From DALYLB01 sp046154695 (lineage in GTDB: Bacteria > Acidobacteriota > Blastocatellia > RBC074): 28,657 nucleotides of DNA. A program made the translations under genes and the position numbers. The stretch is taken from NCBI GenBank assembly GCA_046154695.1, contig JBJXFI010000253.1:1-28657 (forward strand). Reading direction: 5' to 3'. Of this stretch, positions 10,301-17,109 are shown one piece after another. Each line of letters begins with the position of its first letter. The stretch's first letter is position 1. The notes beneath the pieces were generated by a model, which was not told the origin of the DNA, made no database searches, and saw only the letters and a list, made by a program, of their open reading frames with translations.

Positions 10301-13270
10301 GAAGCCCACCTCTTCCAGCGCCTGGCCGGGCGCGTGTTGTATTCCGACAGCTCATTGCGCCCGCGTTCAAACGTTCTGGCGATGAACAGCCGGACGCAAT
10401 CCGAATTATGGAAATATGGCATCAGCGGCGATCTGCCGATCGTGCTGGTGAGAATCGGGGTACCCGACGATATTGACGCGGTGCGGCAGATTCTGCGCGG
10501 GCATGAATACCTGCGGCTCAAGGGGCTGAGCATCGACCTGGTAATTTTCAATGATCATCCACCGGGTTATTTGCAGACATTGCAGGATGACATTCAACTT
10601 CTGATCCGCTCGACGGGTTTGCAAACGCTGCATGACAAATCAGGCGGCGTTTATGTGCTCCGCGCGGACACGATGTCCGATCAGGACAAGATCCTGCTGC
10701 ACACGGTTGCGCGCGCTGTCTTCGTCACCGAACGCGGAACGCTGGAAGAACAACTGGCGCGACGCCCGATTGAAAACAACAAGCTGTCCGCGCCTTTCAC
10801 GCCCCGCTTTGCCGCGCACACCTATCCTGAAGAACCGGCGATCGGCGCCGCCGATTTGCAATTCTTCAACGGCCTGGGCGGCTTCGCACGGGAAGGCCGT
10901 GAATACGTCACGGTCCTGAATGAGGGCCAGTGGACGCCAGCGCCTTGGACCAATGTCATCGCCAACGATCGGGATTGGGGGTTTCAGGTGACGGAGTCGG
11001 GCGCGGGATACACCTGGTCGGTCAACAGCCGCGAGAATCGTTTGACGCCCTGGTCGAACGATGCGGTCAGCGATCCGCCCGGCGAGGTGATCTACCTGCG
11101 CGACGAAGAGACTGGAACGGTGTGGACACCGACGCCGCTTCCCATGCGGGAGTCGCCAACGTATCTCATTCGCCATGGGCAGGGCTATACAAGTTTCGAG
11201 CACACGAGCCATGGCATCGCGCAGGTGTTGACGATGTTCGTGCCGCTGGATGCGCCAGTGAAAATTTCCAGGCTGCGTCTGCACAATCGCACCGACCGGC
11301 GGCGCCGGTTATCGGTGACGACATACAATGAACTCGTTCTCGGGGTCATCCGCGAAAAGTCCGCGCCCTTCATCGTCACCGAACGCGACCATGAGACCGG
11401 CGCAATATTTGCGCGCAATTCGTATAACAACGAATTTGCGAACCGGGTGGTTTTCACGGCGATGAACCCGCCTCCGGCAAGCGCGACCGGAGATCGCAAT
11501 GCCTTCCTGGGTCGCAACGGCGGCACCGCGCGTCCGGCAGCACTCCGCCGCGCGCAACTCGACGAGCGTTTCGGCGCGGGACTCGATCCTTGCGCGGCGC
11601 TGCAGAGCATCATTGAACTCGCGCCCGGTGAATTCCGCGAAATCGTCATCCTGCTCGGCGAAAGCGCCAATGCAGGGAATGCCCGCGATCTCATCGCGCA
11701 TCACCTGGAACCGCCGGCCGTCAACGAAGCGTTCGAGCGCGTTGTGAATTACTGGGATGAAACGCTATCGAGCATCGAGGTTCGCACGCCCGACAGGGCG
11801 ATGGACCTGATGATCAACCGCTGGCTGTTGTATCAAACGCTGGCATGCCGCGTATGGGCGCGTTCGGCGTTCTACCAGTCGGGCGGCGCTTACGGCTTCC
11901 GCGACCAGTTGCAGGACGTGATGGCGCTGGTCTATGCGAAGCCGGAACTGGCACGCGCGCAGATCCTGCGGGCCGCGGCGCGGCAATTCAGGGAGGGCGA
12001 CGTACAGCACTGGTGGCATCCGCCGACGGGTCGCGGCGTCCGCACGCGCATCTCCGACGATCTGCTATGGCTGCCTTATGTCACGGACTTTTACGCCCGG
12101 GTCACCGGAGACATTGCCATCCTCGACGAAGTCGTTCCATTCCTCGAAGCACCGCTCCTGGCCGAGGGCGAGGATGATTCTTACCTGCAACCGCAGGTCT
12201 CCTCCGACAAGGGCTCGCTTTATGAGCACTGCAGGCGGGCGATCGATCGCAGTCTTGCGACCGGAGAACACAGTCTGCCGTTGATGGGCGCAGGCGACTG
12301 GAACGATGGAATGAATCGCGTCGGCAATGGCGGCAAAGGGGAAAGCGTGTGGCTCGGTTGGTTTCTTTCCGCCACGCTCGAAGGCTTCGTGCGCTTCTGC
12401 GACCTGCGCCAGGATCGTGAACGCGCCGCGCAATACCGCGCGAAGATGGCCGAGCTAAAAATCGCGCTTGAGAACGCCTGGGATGGAGACTGGTACCGCC
12501 GCGGCTATTTCGATGACGGCGCGCCGCTCGGTTCGGCGGAAAGCGATGCCTGCCGGATCGATTCCATCGCGCAGTCCTGGGGCGTGATTTCCGGCGTGGC
12601 GGACAAACAGCGCGCGTCGCATGCGATGGCATCTGTCGAACAACACCTGATTCGCCGGGGCGACGGCATTGTGCTGCTGTTCACGCCGCCGTTTGATCAT
12701 AGCGCGCGGGACCCCGGCTATATTAAAGGATATGTGCCCGGTGTCCGCGAAAACGGCGGGCAGTACACCCACGGAGCGCTATGGACGCTGATCGCATACG
12801 CCATGCTCGGGGACGGCGACCGCGCCGGTGAATTGTTCGCGCTGCTGAACCCGATCAATCACTCCTCAACGCGCGCCGGGCTGCACAGGTATCGAGTCGA
12901 ACCTTACGTGGTGGCTGGCGACGTTTACGCCGTGCCGCCCCACACGGGACGCGGCGGGTGGACCTGGTACACGGGTTCCGCGGCCTGGATGTACCGCGCG
13001 GGACTTGAATCAATTCTCGGCTTTCAACTAAACGGTGATCGCTTGCGAATGGACCCTTGTATTCCGCGCAATTGGCCCGAATTTGAGATTACCTGCCGGC
13101 GAGGCGCGGCCCGCTATCACATCAAGGTTGAAAATCCCCACCGCATTTGTCGCGGGATTGCCGCATTGGAAATGGACGGAAGGCCTCAACAGCCGCCTGA
13201 AATCCTTTTGGTTGATGATGGGCAATCACACAGCGTTCGTGTGATTCTCGGAGAGCAGGATCTAGCGTAG
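4337..13270 (+). CDS. ndvB: Cyclic beta-1,2-glucan synthase (GT84 plus GH94)
   Basis: This 2977-residue multidomain membrane enzyme makes cyclic beta-1,2-glucan from UDP-glucose, a periplasmic osmoregulatory and envelope glucan. The N-terminal region precedes membrane segments near residues 415-470. The GT84 glycosyltransferase domain at about 485-830 shows the DSD metal/nucleotide motif (644-646), GKGLYDVDAF, LLSHD (acid D758) and RGHRWTRGDWQ (789-799). More membrane segments follow near 835-880 and 960-1005. A glucoamylase-like region then occurs in two blocks (about 1058-1150 and 1395-1590) split by a long helical stretch. The C-terminal GH94 phosphorylase part (about 1657-2977) carries GDWNDGM (2653-2659) with the expected acidic residues and the typical GRGGWTWYTGSAAWMYR end. 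In Brucella Cgs this phosphorylase part sets ring size. The length matches the family (about 2800-2900). No frameshift is visible across 8.9 kb. The symbol follows rhizobial ndvB/chvB. Confidence 0.95.
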   Translation: MNRIRTSNESVLAVPGKWSDEEPIRAELFSVERLEQYAITLASEHQVSDRPQRGRLLLPRFEENGRRLTAAYQVLVKATLAGQSISPAAEWLIDNFHIVEEQLRQIRQDLPQSFYYQLPKLTMGEMRGYPRIYSIAFAFVAHSDSRFDGDALQRFIRAYQQATSLTIGELWAVAITLRLALVENLRRLTERVVAAREDREEADALADILLTATDEQQKNSVAEIIQRLGTRKQTGRAFIVQLTQRLRDQDPDVMPLVEWIENQVHHQGQSIEQIVQVEHQRQAASQVTVGNIITSMRQLSAFDWPLFVESVSLTEPILAADPAGIYPLMDFATRDRYRHVIERVARRTRAPELEVARRAVELAAQSDGRDPQPQVQAHLGYYLIDDGLARLEREFQYRPTLGERAQRAALAHPMLFYLTALTIPAGLFLSLLVSLAAHGGAAAGGQLAVALAGLIPATDLAVSVLNWTVTHAFPPRILPKMDAEACVPAEARTMIVMPTMLTSTEVAAELVEKLEIHFLANQEKEFYFALLTDFADAPMEEMPDDRVLLETALDGIARLNARYPPNGSQESRLDGEQNAPAAKRFHLFHRRRQWNETEGKWIGWERKRGKLEEFNLLLRGATNTSFVVADAALPAGICYVITLDSDTQLPHDAARKLVAIIRHPLNRAQFDSGARRVVRGYGVLQPRISVTLESGARSRFARILSGNTGIDPYSTAASDVYQDLFAEGSFTGKGLYDVDAFQSSMDGRVPDNSLLSHDLFEGLYARAALVTDLELLDDHPAHYDTYAKRGHRWTRGDWQIARWLLPCVPSKDGASVRSKLPLISRWKIFDNLRRSLVAPSLLLWLIAAWTILPGASWWWTLFAIVVVGFPVYAHVTTSLFSHPRGVPWTSYFWHVWSDFSTNTKQVALTLAFLPHQAWLMLDAIARVAYRKLVSGKHLLEWVTAAQTESGSRHDCAAFWRLMYPVTLFAILAAALAGMLRPHSFLLASPFLLAWAVSPLLAYVVSRDIVSLKEASREFSPDQLQAMRLIARRTWRFFETFVSADDHWLPPDNFQEDPRPFIAHRTSPTNIGLLLLSTAAARDFGYLGLLEIIERLELTFASLGKLEKFQGHLFNWYDTRTLAPLDPQYISTVDSGNLAAHLIALKQAAIELPEQKIFDARLLRGLRDTLLLAREEVKRIDASANISGGRSQVVTARELNKEVEACIALVEAMTGAPEERMANSGEWANLFTELTARAGEAEDIAHAMEQERGTNTTEDFTEFHHWIALLLNQARAARRDFDALIPWEEQSATHLTPLIERAAPHLLARWQTIAERIRHVPTIGEIDELFPLVLAEIAAMAAELETLEPPERDAPLRGLDTLAALIRRAANAAGEFRRRAAALAHACDALIEAMDFRFLFDEGRKLFVIGYNVSDGRRDNSYYDLLASESRLASLVAIAKGDASQQHWFRLGRQLTQVDGAGRALVSWTATMFEYLMPLLVTRDYPETLLDQTYKSVVARQIAYGREHNVPWGVSESAYNARDLHFNFQYGPFGVPGLGLKRGLSHDLVIAPYATLLALMVHPREALQNLQRLEQAGAMARFGFYEAIDYTPKRLPKNQKQAVIKSFMAHHQGMGLVALDNVLHRDVMQQRFHADPLIQATELLLQERIPQDGPTVHLRTEEVLADRVITTLTTPLAASHSSPELPTPLTHLISNGVYSVMVTTAGGGSSMCVGPSEMRLAVTRWREDVTRDNWGSFCYLRDVQSGSLWSTGYQPTRQPAARPPQNYEVTFTEERAVFKRLDAGILTQTDIVVSPEDNAEVRCVTITNRSPRVREIELTSYAEIVLATPAADAAHQAFSNLFIETEFIAEENALVARRRPRSPDDPTIFAVHTIAVEGETVGAVQYETSRPRFLGRGHDVSAPLAVIEDRPLSNSVGTVLDPIFSLRRRVRLKPNETARITFSTAVAYSREHILMLADKYHDVSIFERVERMAWTKAQIEMRHLNITPSEAHLFQRLAGRVLYSDSSLRPRSNVLAMNSRTQSELWKYGISGDLPIVLVRIGVPDDIDAVRQILRGHEYLRLKGLSIDLVIFNDHPPGYLQTLQDDIQLLIRSTGLQTLHDKSGGVYVLRADTMSDQDKILLHTVARAVFVTERGTLEEQLARRPIENNKLSAPFTPRFAAHTYPEEPAIGAADLQFFNGLGGFAREGREYVTVLNEGQWTPAPWTNVIANDRDWGFQVTESGAGYTWSVNSRENRLTPWSNDAVSDPPGEVIYLRDEETGTVWTPTPLPMRESPTYLIRHGQGYTSFEHTSHGIAQVLTMFVPLDAPVKISRLRLHNRTDRRRRLSVTTYNELVLGVIREKSAPFIVTERDHETGAIFARNSYNNEFANRVVFTAMNPPPASATGDRNAFLGRNGGTARPAALRRAQLDERFGAGLDPCAALQSIIELAPGEFREIVILLGESANAGNARDLIAHHLEPPAVNEAFERVVNYWDETLSSIEVRTPDRAMDLMINRWLLYQTLACRVWARSAFYQSGGAYGFRDQLQDVMALVYAKPELARAQILRAAARQFREGDVQHWWHPPTGRGVRTRISDDLLWLPYVTDFYARVTGDIAILDEVVPFLEAPLLAEGEDDSYLQPQVSSDKGSLYEHCRRAIDRSLATGEHSLPLMGAGDWNDGMNRVGNGGKGESVWLGWFLSATLEGFVRFCDLRQDRERAAQYRAKMAELKIALENAWDGDWYRRGYFDDGAPLGSAESDACRIDSIAQSWGVISGVADKQRASHAMASVEQHLIRRGDGIVLLFTPPFDHSARDPGYIKGYVPGVRENGGQYTHGALWTLIAYAMLGDGDRAGELFALLNPINHSSTRAGLHRYRVEPYVVAGDVYAVPPHTGRGGWTWYTGSAAWMYRAGLESILGFQLNGDRLRMDPCIPRNWPEFEITCRRGAARYHIKVENPHRICRGIAALEMDGRPQQPPEILLVDDGQSHSVRVILGEQDLA

Positions 13271-13306
13271 ACAGAGAGCGGCCTGAAGGAGCATGGGTAA
13301 TATGAA

Positions 13307-13864
13307 ATGGTAATTCATGAAATGGCGAATAAAGAATGTATTGATCTGCTGACACACCTCAGGTTTGGCAGATTGGCTTGTTCACGCGACGATCAGCCAT
13401 ATATCGTGCCGATTTATTTCCGGTGCCACGGAGGCTGCCTTTACAGTTTCGCCACGCGCGGCCAGAAGATCGATTGGATGCGCGCCAACTCACGGGTCTG
13501 CGTGGAAGCGGACGATGTAATCAATCACCATGATTGGAGGAGTGTGATTGTCCTGGGCCGATATGAGGAATTGCCGGATACCGCTGAATGGAGGCTCGAG
13601 CGCGCGCTGGCGCATGAACTGCTCCAGCAACAAGCGACGTGGTGGGAGCCAGCCTATGTCGGGACAGCCCATCTCGACCCTGTCAATGAATTGATTCCAA
13701 TATATTACCGCATTCACATTGACCGGATCACCGGTCGCCGCGCGACGCCCGATGTGGATGAGCCGGCTGCACGGGGTAAGCCGGCGACAACGCCCCAAAG
13801 TGAGAGGCGGCTCAAGCGCCTCCTGCGCCGGCTGTGGTTCGCCGGGCCGGGCCGTTCGTTGTAG
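13307..13864 (+). CDS. Pyridoxamine 5'-phosphate oxidase-fold protein, Nim-like
   Basis: This 185-residue protein has the split beta-barrel flavin-binding fold: EMANKECIDLLTHLRFGRLAC at the N-terminus, then QPYIVPIYFRCHGGCLYSFAT, KIDWMRANSRVCVEADD and SVIVLGRYEEL. These are hallmarks of the Nim/PNPOx-related group that binds FMN, F420 or heme and includes nitroimidazole-resistance proteins; the cofactor here is not known. Residues after 145 form a polar, arginine-rich tail beyond the usual domain. The gene begins 36 bp after the glucan synthase and may be co-transcribed. The start is uncertain. AAGGAG at 13286-13291 is 15 nt from this ATG and only 1 nt from an ATG at 13293 that opens a six-codon frame; the ATG at 13322 is an in-frame alternative. 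Confidence 0.85.
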   Translation: MVIHEMANKECIDLLTHLRFGRLACSRDDQPYIVPIYFRCHGGCLYSFATRGQKIDWMRANSRVCVEADDVINHHDWRSVIVLGRYEELPDTAEWRLERALAHELLQQQATWWEPAYVGTAHLDPVNELIPIYYRIHIDRITGRRATPDVDEPAARGKPATTPQSERRLKRLLRRLWFAGPGRSL

Positions 13865-14004
13865 CAGTCATTGCCGCCGCCTGGCTGGAGCTCCATGTCC
13901 GGCGAGCCGCTCATCTCGTCGGCCTCGCGCGCGCCGATAGAAGGTCACCGGTGTGGAACTGCCGGGGCCGAAGAGAGGCGGCGGCTGTCTGGATTGATGC
14001 TATT

Positions 14005-14493
14005 TCACGTGACTGCATACACCGTTGCGGCCTGTTTTGCCGGAACCTGGCTGGTGAACGCTTTGAGCAGATGCATGACATCATCGTTCGAAAGCTCCGC
14101 CGCCCTTTTGTCTTTCGCCTCGCCGGCGTGCAGAACCAGGTCGTGCAGGCTCAAAATGCCCTGCAACTGCCCATCCGCATTGACGACCGGCAACCGCCGG
14201 ACCTTGGCCGCGTTCATCGCGCGGATCGCTGTTTTGATCTCCACATCCGGCATGGTGGTGTAAGCCTGCCCGGAGATCACTTCACGGGCGGCGATCTCCG
14301 CCGCGTTGCGTCCACGGGTGCCGACGGCAATGGCGATGTCCCGATCCGTAAGCATCCCGATCACTTTGCCTGCTTCGTCCACGACCGGCAGCGCGCCACA
14401 ATCGGTCTCCCACATCAGGGCGGCGGCGACGGCCAGGTTGGTTTCGGGCCGGCAAACTCTCACATCGGTTGTCATCACGTCTGTAACTTTCAT
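14005..14493 (-). CDS. Two-CBS-domain protein
   Basis: This 162-residue protein consists almost wholly of a CBS pair. The first CBS motif is at about residues 1-60 (MKVTDVMTTDVRVC, CGALPVVDEAGKVIGMLTDRD) and the second at about 70-130 (VRRLPVVNADGQLQGILSLHDL). A short C-terminal helix follows. CBS pairs bind adenosine nucleotides (AMP, ATP, SAM) and act as energy sensors; stand-alone ones are common in stress clusters. AAGAGGAG (14501-14508) sits 7 nt before the ATG and fixes the start. The gene converges with the Nim-like gene, 140 bp away. A role with the neighbouring redox and envelope genes is only an inference. Confidence 0.92.
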   Translation of the reverse strand: MKVTDVMTTDVRVCRPETNLAVAAALMWETDCGALPVVDEAGKVIGMLTDRDIAIAVGTRGRNAAEIAAREVISGQAYTTMPDVEIKTAIRAMNAAKVRRLPVVNADGQLQGILSLHDLVLHAGEAKDKRAAELSNDDVMHLLKAFTSQVPAKQAATVYAVT

Positions 14494-14530
14494 AAAACAA
14501 CTCCTCTTTAAACTTTAACGCCGGCCGCAA

Positions 14531-14615
14531 GCCGGATTGCCTCGTCCGGCCCCTCCGGAATTGCGGTGATTTGAAGCGTCCGTATGCGTGCGGACGCTGT
14601 GCGGGGAAAACCCGC
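14531..14615. repeat. Cluster of three perfect hairpins in the CBS upstream region
   Basis: Three stem-loops follow one another: GCCGGA/TCCGGC (14531-14536, 14545-14550), AGCGTCCG/CGGACGCT (14575-14582, 14591-14598) and GCGGG/CCCGC (14601-14605, 14611-14615). They precede the CBS start on the minus strand and lie in a stretch without a gene (14494-14847). They could be a structured leader, an RNA gene or operator sites; nothing decides between these. Confidence 0.4.
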
Positions 14616-14770
14616 TGCGTCACCAGCGGTGCGCAAACCCGTTGATCGTCCCCCGACATTTGTGTTGTCTAAAAGTGATTCCCTTCAACTTAAACCCGCA
14701 AGCCTCGTGCCATCGAAGCATCGGCGGAAAACGCTGTAGGCACATAGCCCTCGCCGCCGGGTGTGTGGTG

Positions 14771-14783
14771 TTATGCAACATAA
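14771..14783. promoter_or_regulatory. Palindrome TTATG-CAA-CATAA, possible activator site
   Basis: The two 5-bp arms are exact reverse complements around CAA. The site is centred about 97 bp upstream of the start expected from the sigma-54 promoter at 14848-14862. That is the usual distance for a bacterial enhancer-binding protein, which sigma-54 promoters need. The arms are short, so the assignment is tentative. Confidence 0.3.
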
Positions 14784-14847
14784 AGTCGCATTTCGCCTCA
14801 TGGCCTTCTCTAACTGTGGCGGTTTGGCGCCAGTTGTTTGGTAAGCC

Positions 14848-14862
14848 TGGCACACTAGTTGC
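14848..14862 (+). promoter_or_regulatory. Sigma-54 (RpoN) promoter, -24/-12 elements
   Basis: TGGCAC (14848-14853) and TTGC (14859-14862) match the consensus exactly, with the invariant GG and GC dinucleotides 10 bp apart. Transcription should start near 14874, right at the end of a T10 run (14865-14874). It reads rightward into the truncated M48 gene. No intact gene with a normal start follows within the next several hundred bases, so the promoter may be orphaned. Confidence 0.75.
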
Positions 14863-14909
14863 GATTTTTTTTTTATAGGTGGGGAAATTCGCAATCCCAC
14901 GGAATCTGA

Positions 14910-15467
14910 CAGAGGCAAAGAGAGGCGTCCAGCCCCGTCGACCCGGGCGAGAAACGCAGGATCGAGTTGCTGGTCGATCTGAACGGCGACGGCAAGCCGG
15001 ATAACGACGAGTTGGAACTGCAGTACGGCTTCTATGGGCTGGGCCTCGTGCTGAGCCTCTCGCTGCTCGGCGTGAGCCGCGATTACGAAATCGAGGCTGA
15101 TATTCTCGGCACCCAATATCTGTGGCATGCCGGATACAACACCAAAGGCTTCATCAACTTCTTCGGGCGCATGGCCGCCGAGGAAGGGTATGTCACCGGC
15201 CTGAGCTGGTTCCGCACCCATCCCCCGTTTTACGAGCGGATGGAAAAGACCTACCGGGAGATCGTCCTGCTGCCGAAACAGACCGAGGTCATTGACGATT
15301 CGTCGCAGTTTCATCAGATGAAGGAGCGGTTGAAAGCGAGCGAGAAGGAGATGGAGGATCTCGATCGCAAGGCGCCGACCTTGCGCCGGGTCTATGATTG
15401 CGACGACGTTCCGGCGGAGTCAGGCGACGCCCGGAAAAGCTCCCCGCCGAATAGACCCTCGAAGTGA
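14910..15467 (+). pseudogene. M48 family metalloprotease, N-terminally truncated remnant
   Basis: The frame is open from 14910 (just after a TGA at 14907) to the stop at 15465. It encodes the second half of an M48 peptidase: the SRDYEIEADILG segment that supplies the third zinc ligand (Glu) and the following Asp, then GFINFFGRMA and SWFRTHPPFYERM. The HExxH helix that should lie some tens of residues earlier is absent in all three forward frames. The only usable in-frame starts are TTG (14967, with AGGA 5 nt upstream) or CTG (14970). Just inside the TTG is DLNGDGKPDNDE, a complete EF-hand calcium loop pattern. Intact members are exported or membrane-bound zinc proteases of about 400 residues or more. 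This piece cannot be an active protease; whether it is still translated is open. Confidence 0.75.
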
Positions 15468-15633
15468 GCACCGCGGCTTCTCCCCACGCACCGATCGCCG
15501 CGGGACTGGCGCGCTGCGAAGGGGAGAGAGAGGGGGCAATCGCTGTCTTTCCCTTTCATCGCGTGGGATTCATTTCCGGGGCGAGCCGTCCCCAGACAAC
15601 GAGGTTCTTGCGCGTCGATCAAGAAGCCGGGGG

Positions 15634-17034
15634 CTATTGCTGTTGACGCTTTCGCTGTTCGAGCCGCCGCAGATCGGCGCGGAAGTCGGCGCGGTCCGGG
15701 GCCAGGTTGACGGCGGCTTCAAATTCCGGGAGGGCCTTTTCCGGCTGATTCAGTTCGAGGTATATATTGCCCAGCAGGTGGCGAAGCGGGGCGTGGCCGG
15801 GCCGGACAAGGCGGACGCGCTCGGCGTAACCGCGCGCCTTCTCGAACTGCCGCTCCCCCGCCCAGTATCTTGCCAGCAGCCAGGCGCCCACCACCGAATC
15901 CGCGTCCAGGGCTTCCATCTTTGTCAGGTGCGGCCTGGCGTTTTGCCGGTCTCCGGCGGCGAGAAACATCTCGGCCAGATAGCCGTGGGCGGTCCAATTG
16001 CCCGGGTCCGCCTGAACCACCTGCGCGAAAAGCGAGCGGGCCTCGTCGTCCTTCCCCTCGTCAAGCATGCGCTCACCGCGGGCCAGCAGCCTCTCCACCT
16101 CCTCCCGCTCCTCCTCCCCCCGCTTCAGCTTCTGAAATTTCTTCCCGAATTCGGCGGCCTTCGCCCGTTCGCCTTTTCGTTGCCAGGCCTGTCCGAGGGA
16201 GTAGTAAACCTGCGCGGAGTTGGAATCGAGGGCGGCGGCGCGTTCGAGATGGGCAATCGCCTCATCGATCTCTTTCAGGGCAAGACAGAGGGCGCCGAGT
16301 TTCTGCAGGTATTGCGGGTTGTTCTTGTCGAGCCGGACAGCTTCGAGCAATGCATTTTTCGCCGCCGGCAGGTCGCCGCCCTGATAAAGCAGCTTGCCCA
16401 GCTCGAAATGCGCGAGCGAATTGCCGGGATGTTTCGCGATGCTTTTCCGAAACGCATCGAGGGCCGGATCGAACCGGCTCTGGACGGCGTAGACCTGGCC
16501 CCGATTCAAATCCAGCCGCGGGTCCTCCGGCTTGAGTTTCTCGAGCAGATCGAGCGCGCGCAGGACATCGTCGAACCGCTCCATGCGATAGCAGGCCTCG
16601 CTCAGCAGCCATACCCACGAAGCATCCAGCCGTTCGGCAATTCCCTCCCGCTGAATGATCGCGAGGAGATCCTCCGCGTGGCTCCGCTGCTTCAACCGCG
16701 CGTAGAGGCTGGCCTGGAAGACCAGATACTCCGGCCGCCGCGAATCGAGCCGCACCGCTTCATTCAGCTCCAGCGCGGCGGCGCTCAGATTCCCGGCTTC
16801 CGCCAGCGACAGCCCTGCGTAAAAGTAGGGGCGGGCATCCAGCGGATGGGTCTGTTTGAAACGATTGAAGGCGGCCAGGGCCTCGTTGAACTGCCTGCGG
16901 GCGAGCAGCGCGATCCCCTGCTCCAACGCGCCCTCTTCCCGCGCCTGCCGCGGCAGCCGGGGCCGGGGCGCGCCGGGACAGACGACCGCGCTGAGACTCA
17001 GAACCAGCGCCAGAGATCCGACCTGTTTCAGCAT
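15634..17034 (-). CDS. Exported tetratricopeptide-repeat protein
   Basis: This is a 466-residue protein. A signal peptide is evident at residues 1-22 (MLKQVGSLALVLSLSAVVCPG). The rest is nearly all TPR repeats of about 34 residues with the usual A/G/Y pattern, for example FNEALAAFNRFKQTHP, AKNALLEAVRLDKNNP, AIAHLERAAALDSN and PEKALPEFEAAVNLAP. A charged linker (KRGEEEREEVERLLARGE) splits the array near residue 310. TPR proteins serve as scaffolds for protein complexes. Lying 75 bp after the TonB-dependent receptor on the same strand, it may help assemble or organise the receptor system in the periplasm. No Shine-Dalgarno sequence precedes the ATG, and a terminator-like hairpin lies between the two genes, so its expression is probably lower than the receptor's. 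Confidence 0.88.
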   Translation of the reverse strand: MLKQVGSLALVLSLSAVVCPGAPRPRLPRQAREEGALEQGIALLARRQFNEALAAFNRFKQTHPLDARPYFYAGLSLAEAGNLSAAALELNEAVRLDSRRPEYLVFQASLYARLKQRSHAEDLLAIIQREGIAERLDASWVWLLSEACYRMERFDDVLRALDLLEKLKPEDPRLDLNRGQVYAVQSRFDPALDAFRKSIAKHPGNSLAHFELGKLLYQGGDLPAAKNALLEAVRLDKNNPQYLQKLGALCLALKEIDEAIAHLERAAALDSNSAQVYYSLGQAWQRKGERAKAAEFGKKFQKLKRGEEEREEVERLLARGERMLDEGKDDEARSLFAQVVQADPGNWTAHGYLAEMFLAAGDRQNARPHLTKMEALDADSVVGAWLLARYWAGERQFEKARGYAERVRLVRPGHAPLRHLLGNIYLELNQPEKALPEFEAAVNLAPDRADFRADLRRLEQRKRQQQ

Positions 17035-17040
17035 GCGTTC

Positions 17041-17090
17041 ATAAAAGGAAAGCCGCCCTCCGCAAGCCGCTGCGCCGGCGGAGGACGGCT
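17041..17090 (-). terminator. Intrinsic terminator or attenuator between receptor and TPR gene
   Basis: On the minus strand a 13-bp stem (arms 17090-17078 and 17063-17051, one G-U pair, 14-nt loop) is followed at once by TTCCTTTTAT. It starts 20 bp after the receptor stop codon and ends a few bases before the TPR start. It should stop much of the transcript after the receptor gene, with read-through supplying the TPR gene. Confidence 0.7.
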
Positions 17091-17109
17091 GATATATTCG
17101 CGATGACCG

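Noticed and set aside
13834..14511. Plus-strand frame of 225 codons opposite the CBS gene
   Set aside because: The minus strand has an unmistakable CBS pair with a good ribosome site; the plus frame overlaps the end of the Nim-like gene and has no features.
14588..14878. Plus-strand frame of 96 codons before the M48 remnant as its missing N-terminus
   Set aside because: It contains no HExxH, ends in the T-run before the remnant and is not in a frame compatible with a single frameshift to a complete M48 protein.
15394..17106. Plus-strand open frame of 570 codons opposite the TPR gene
   Set aside because: It is antisense to clear TPR repeats, is rich in Arg, Gly and Pro without any domain pattern, and reflects GC-rich codon use.
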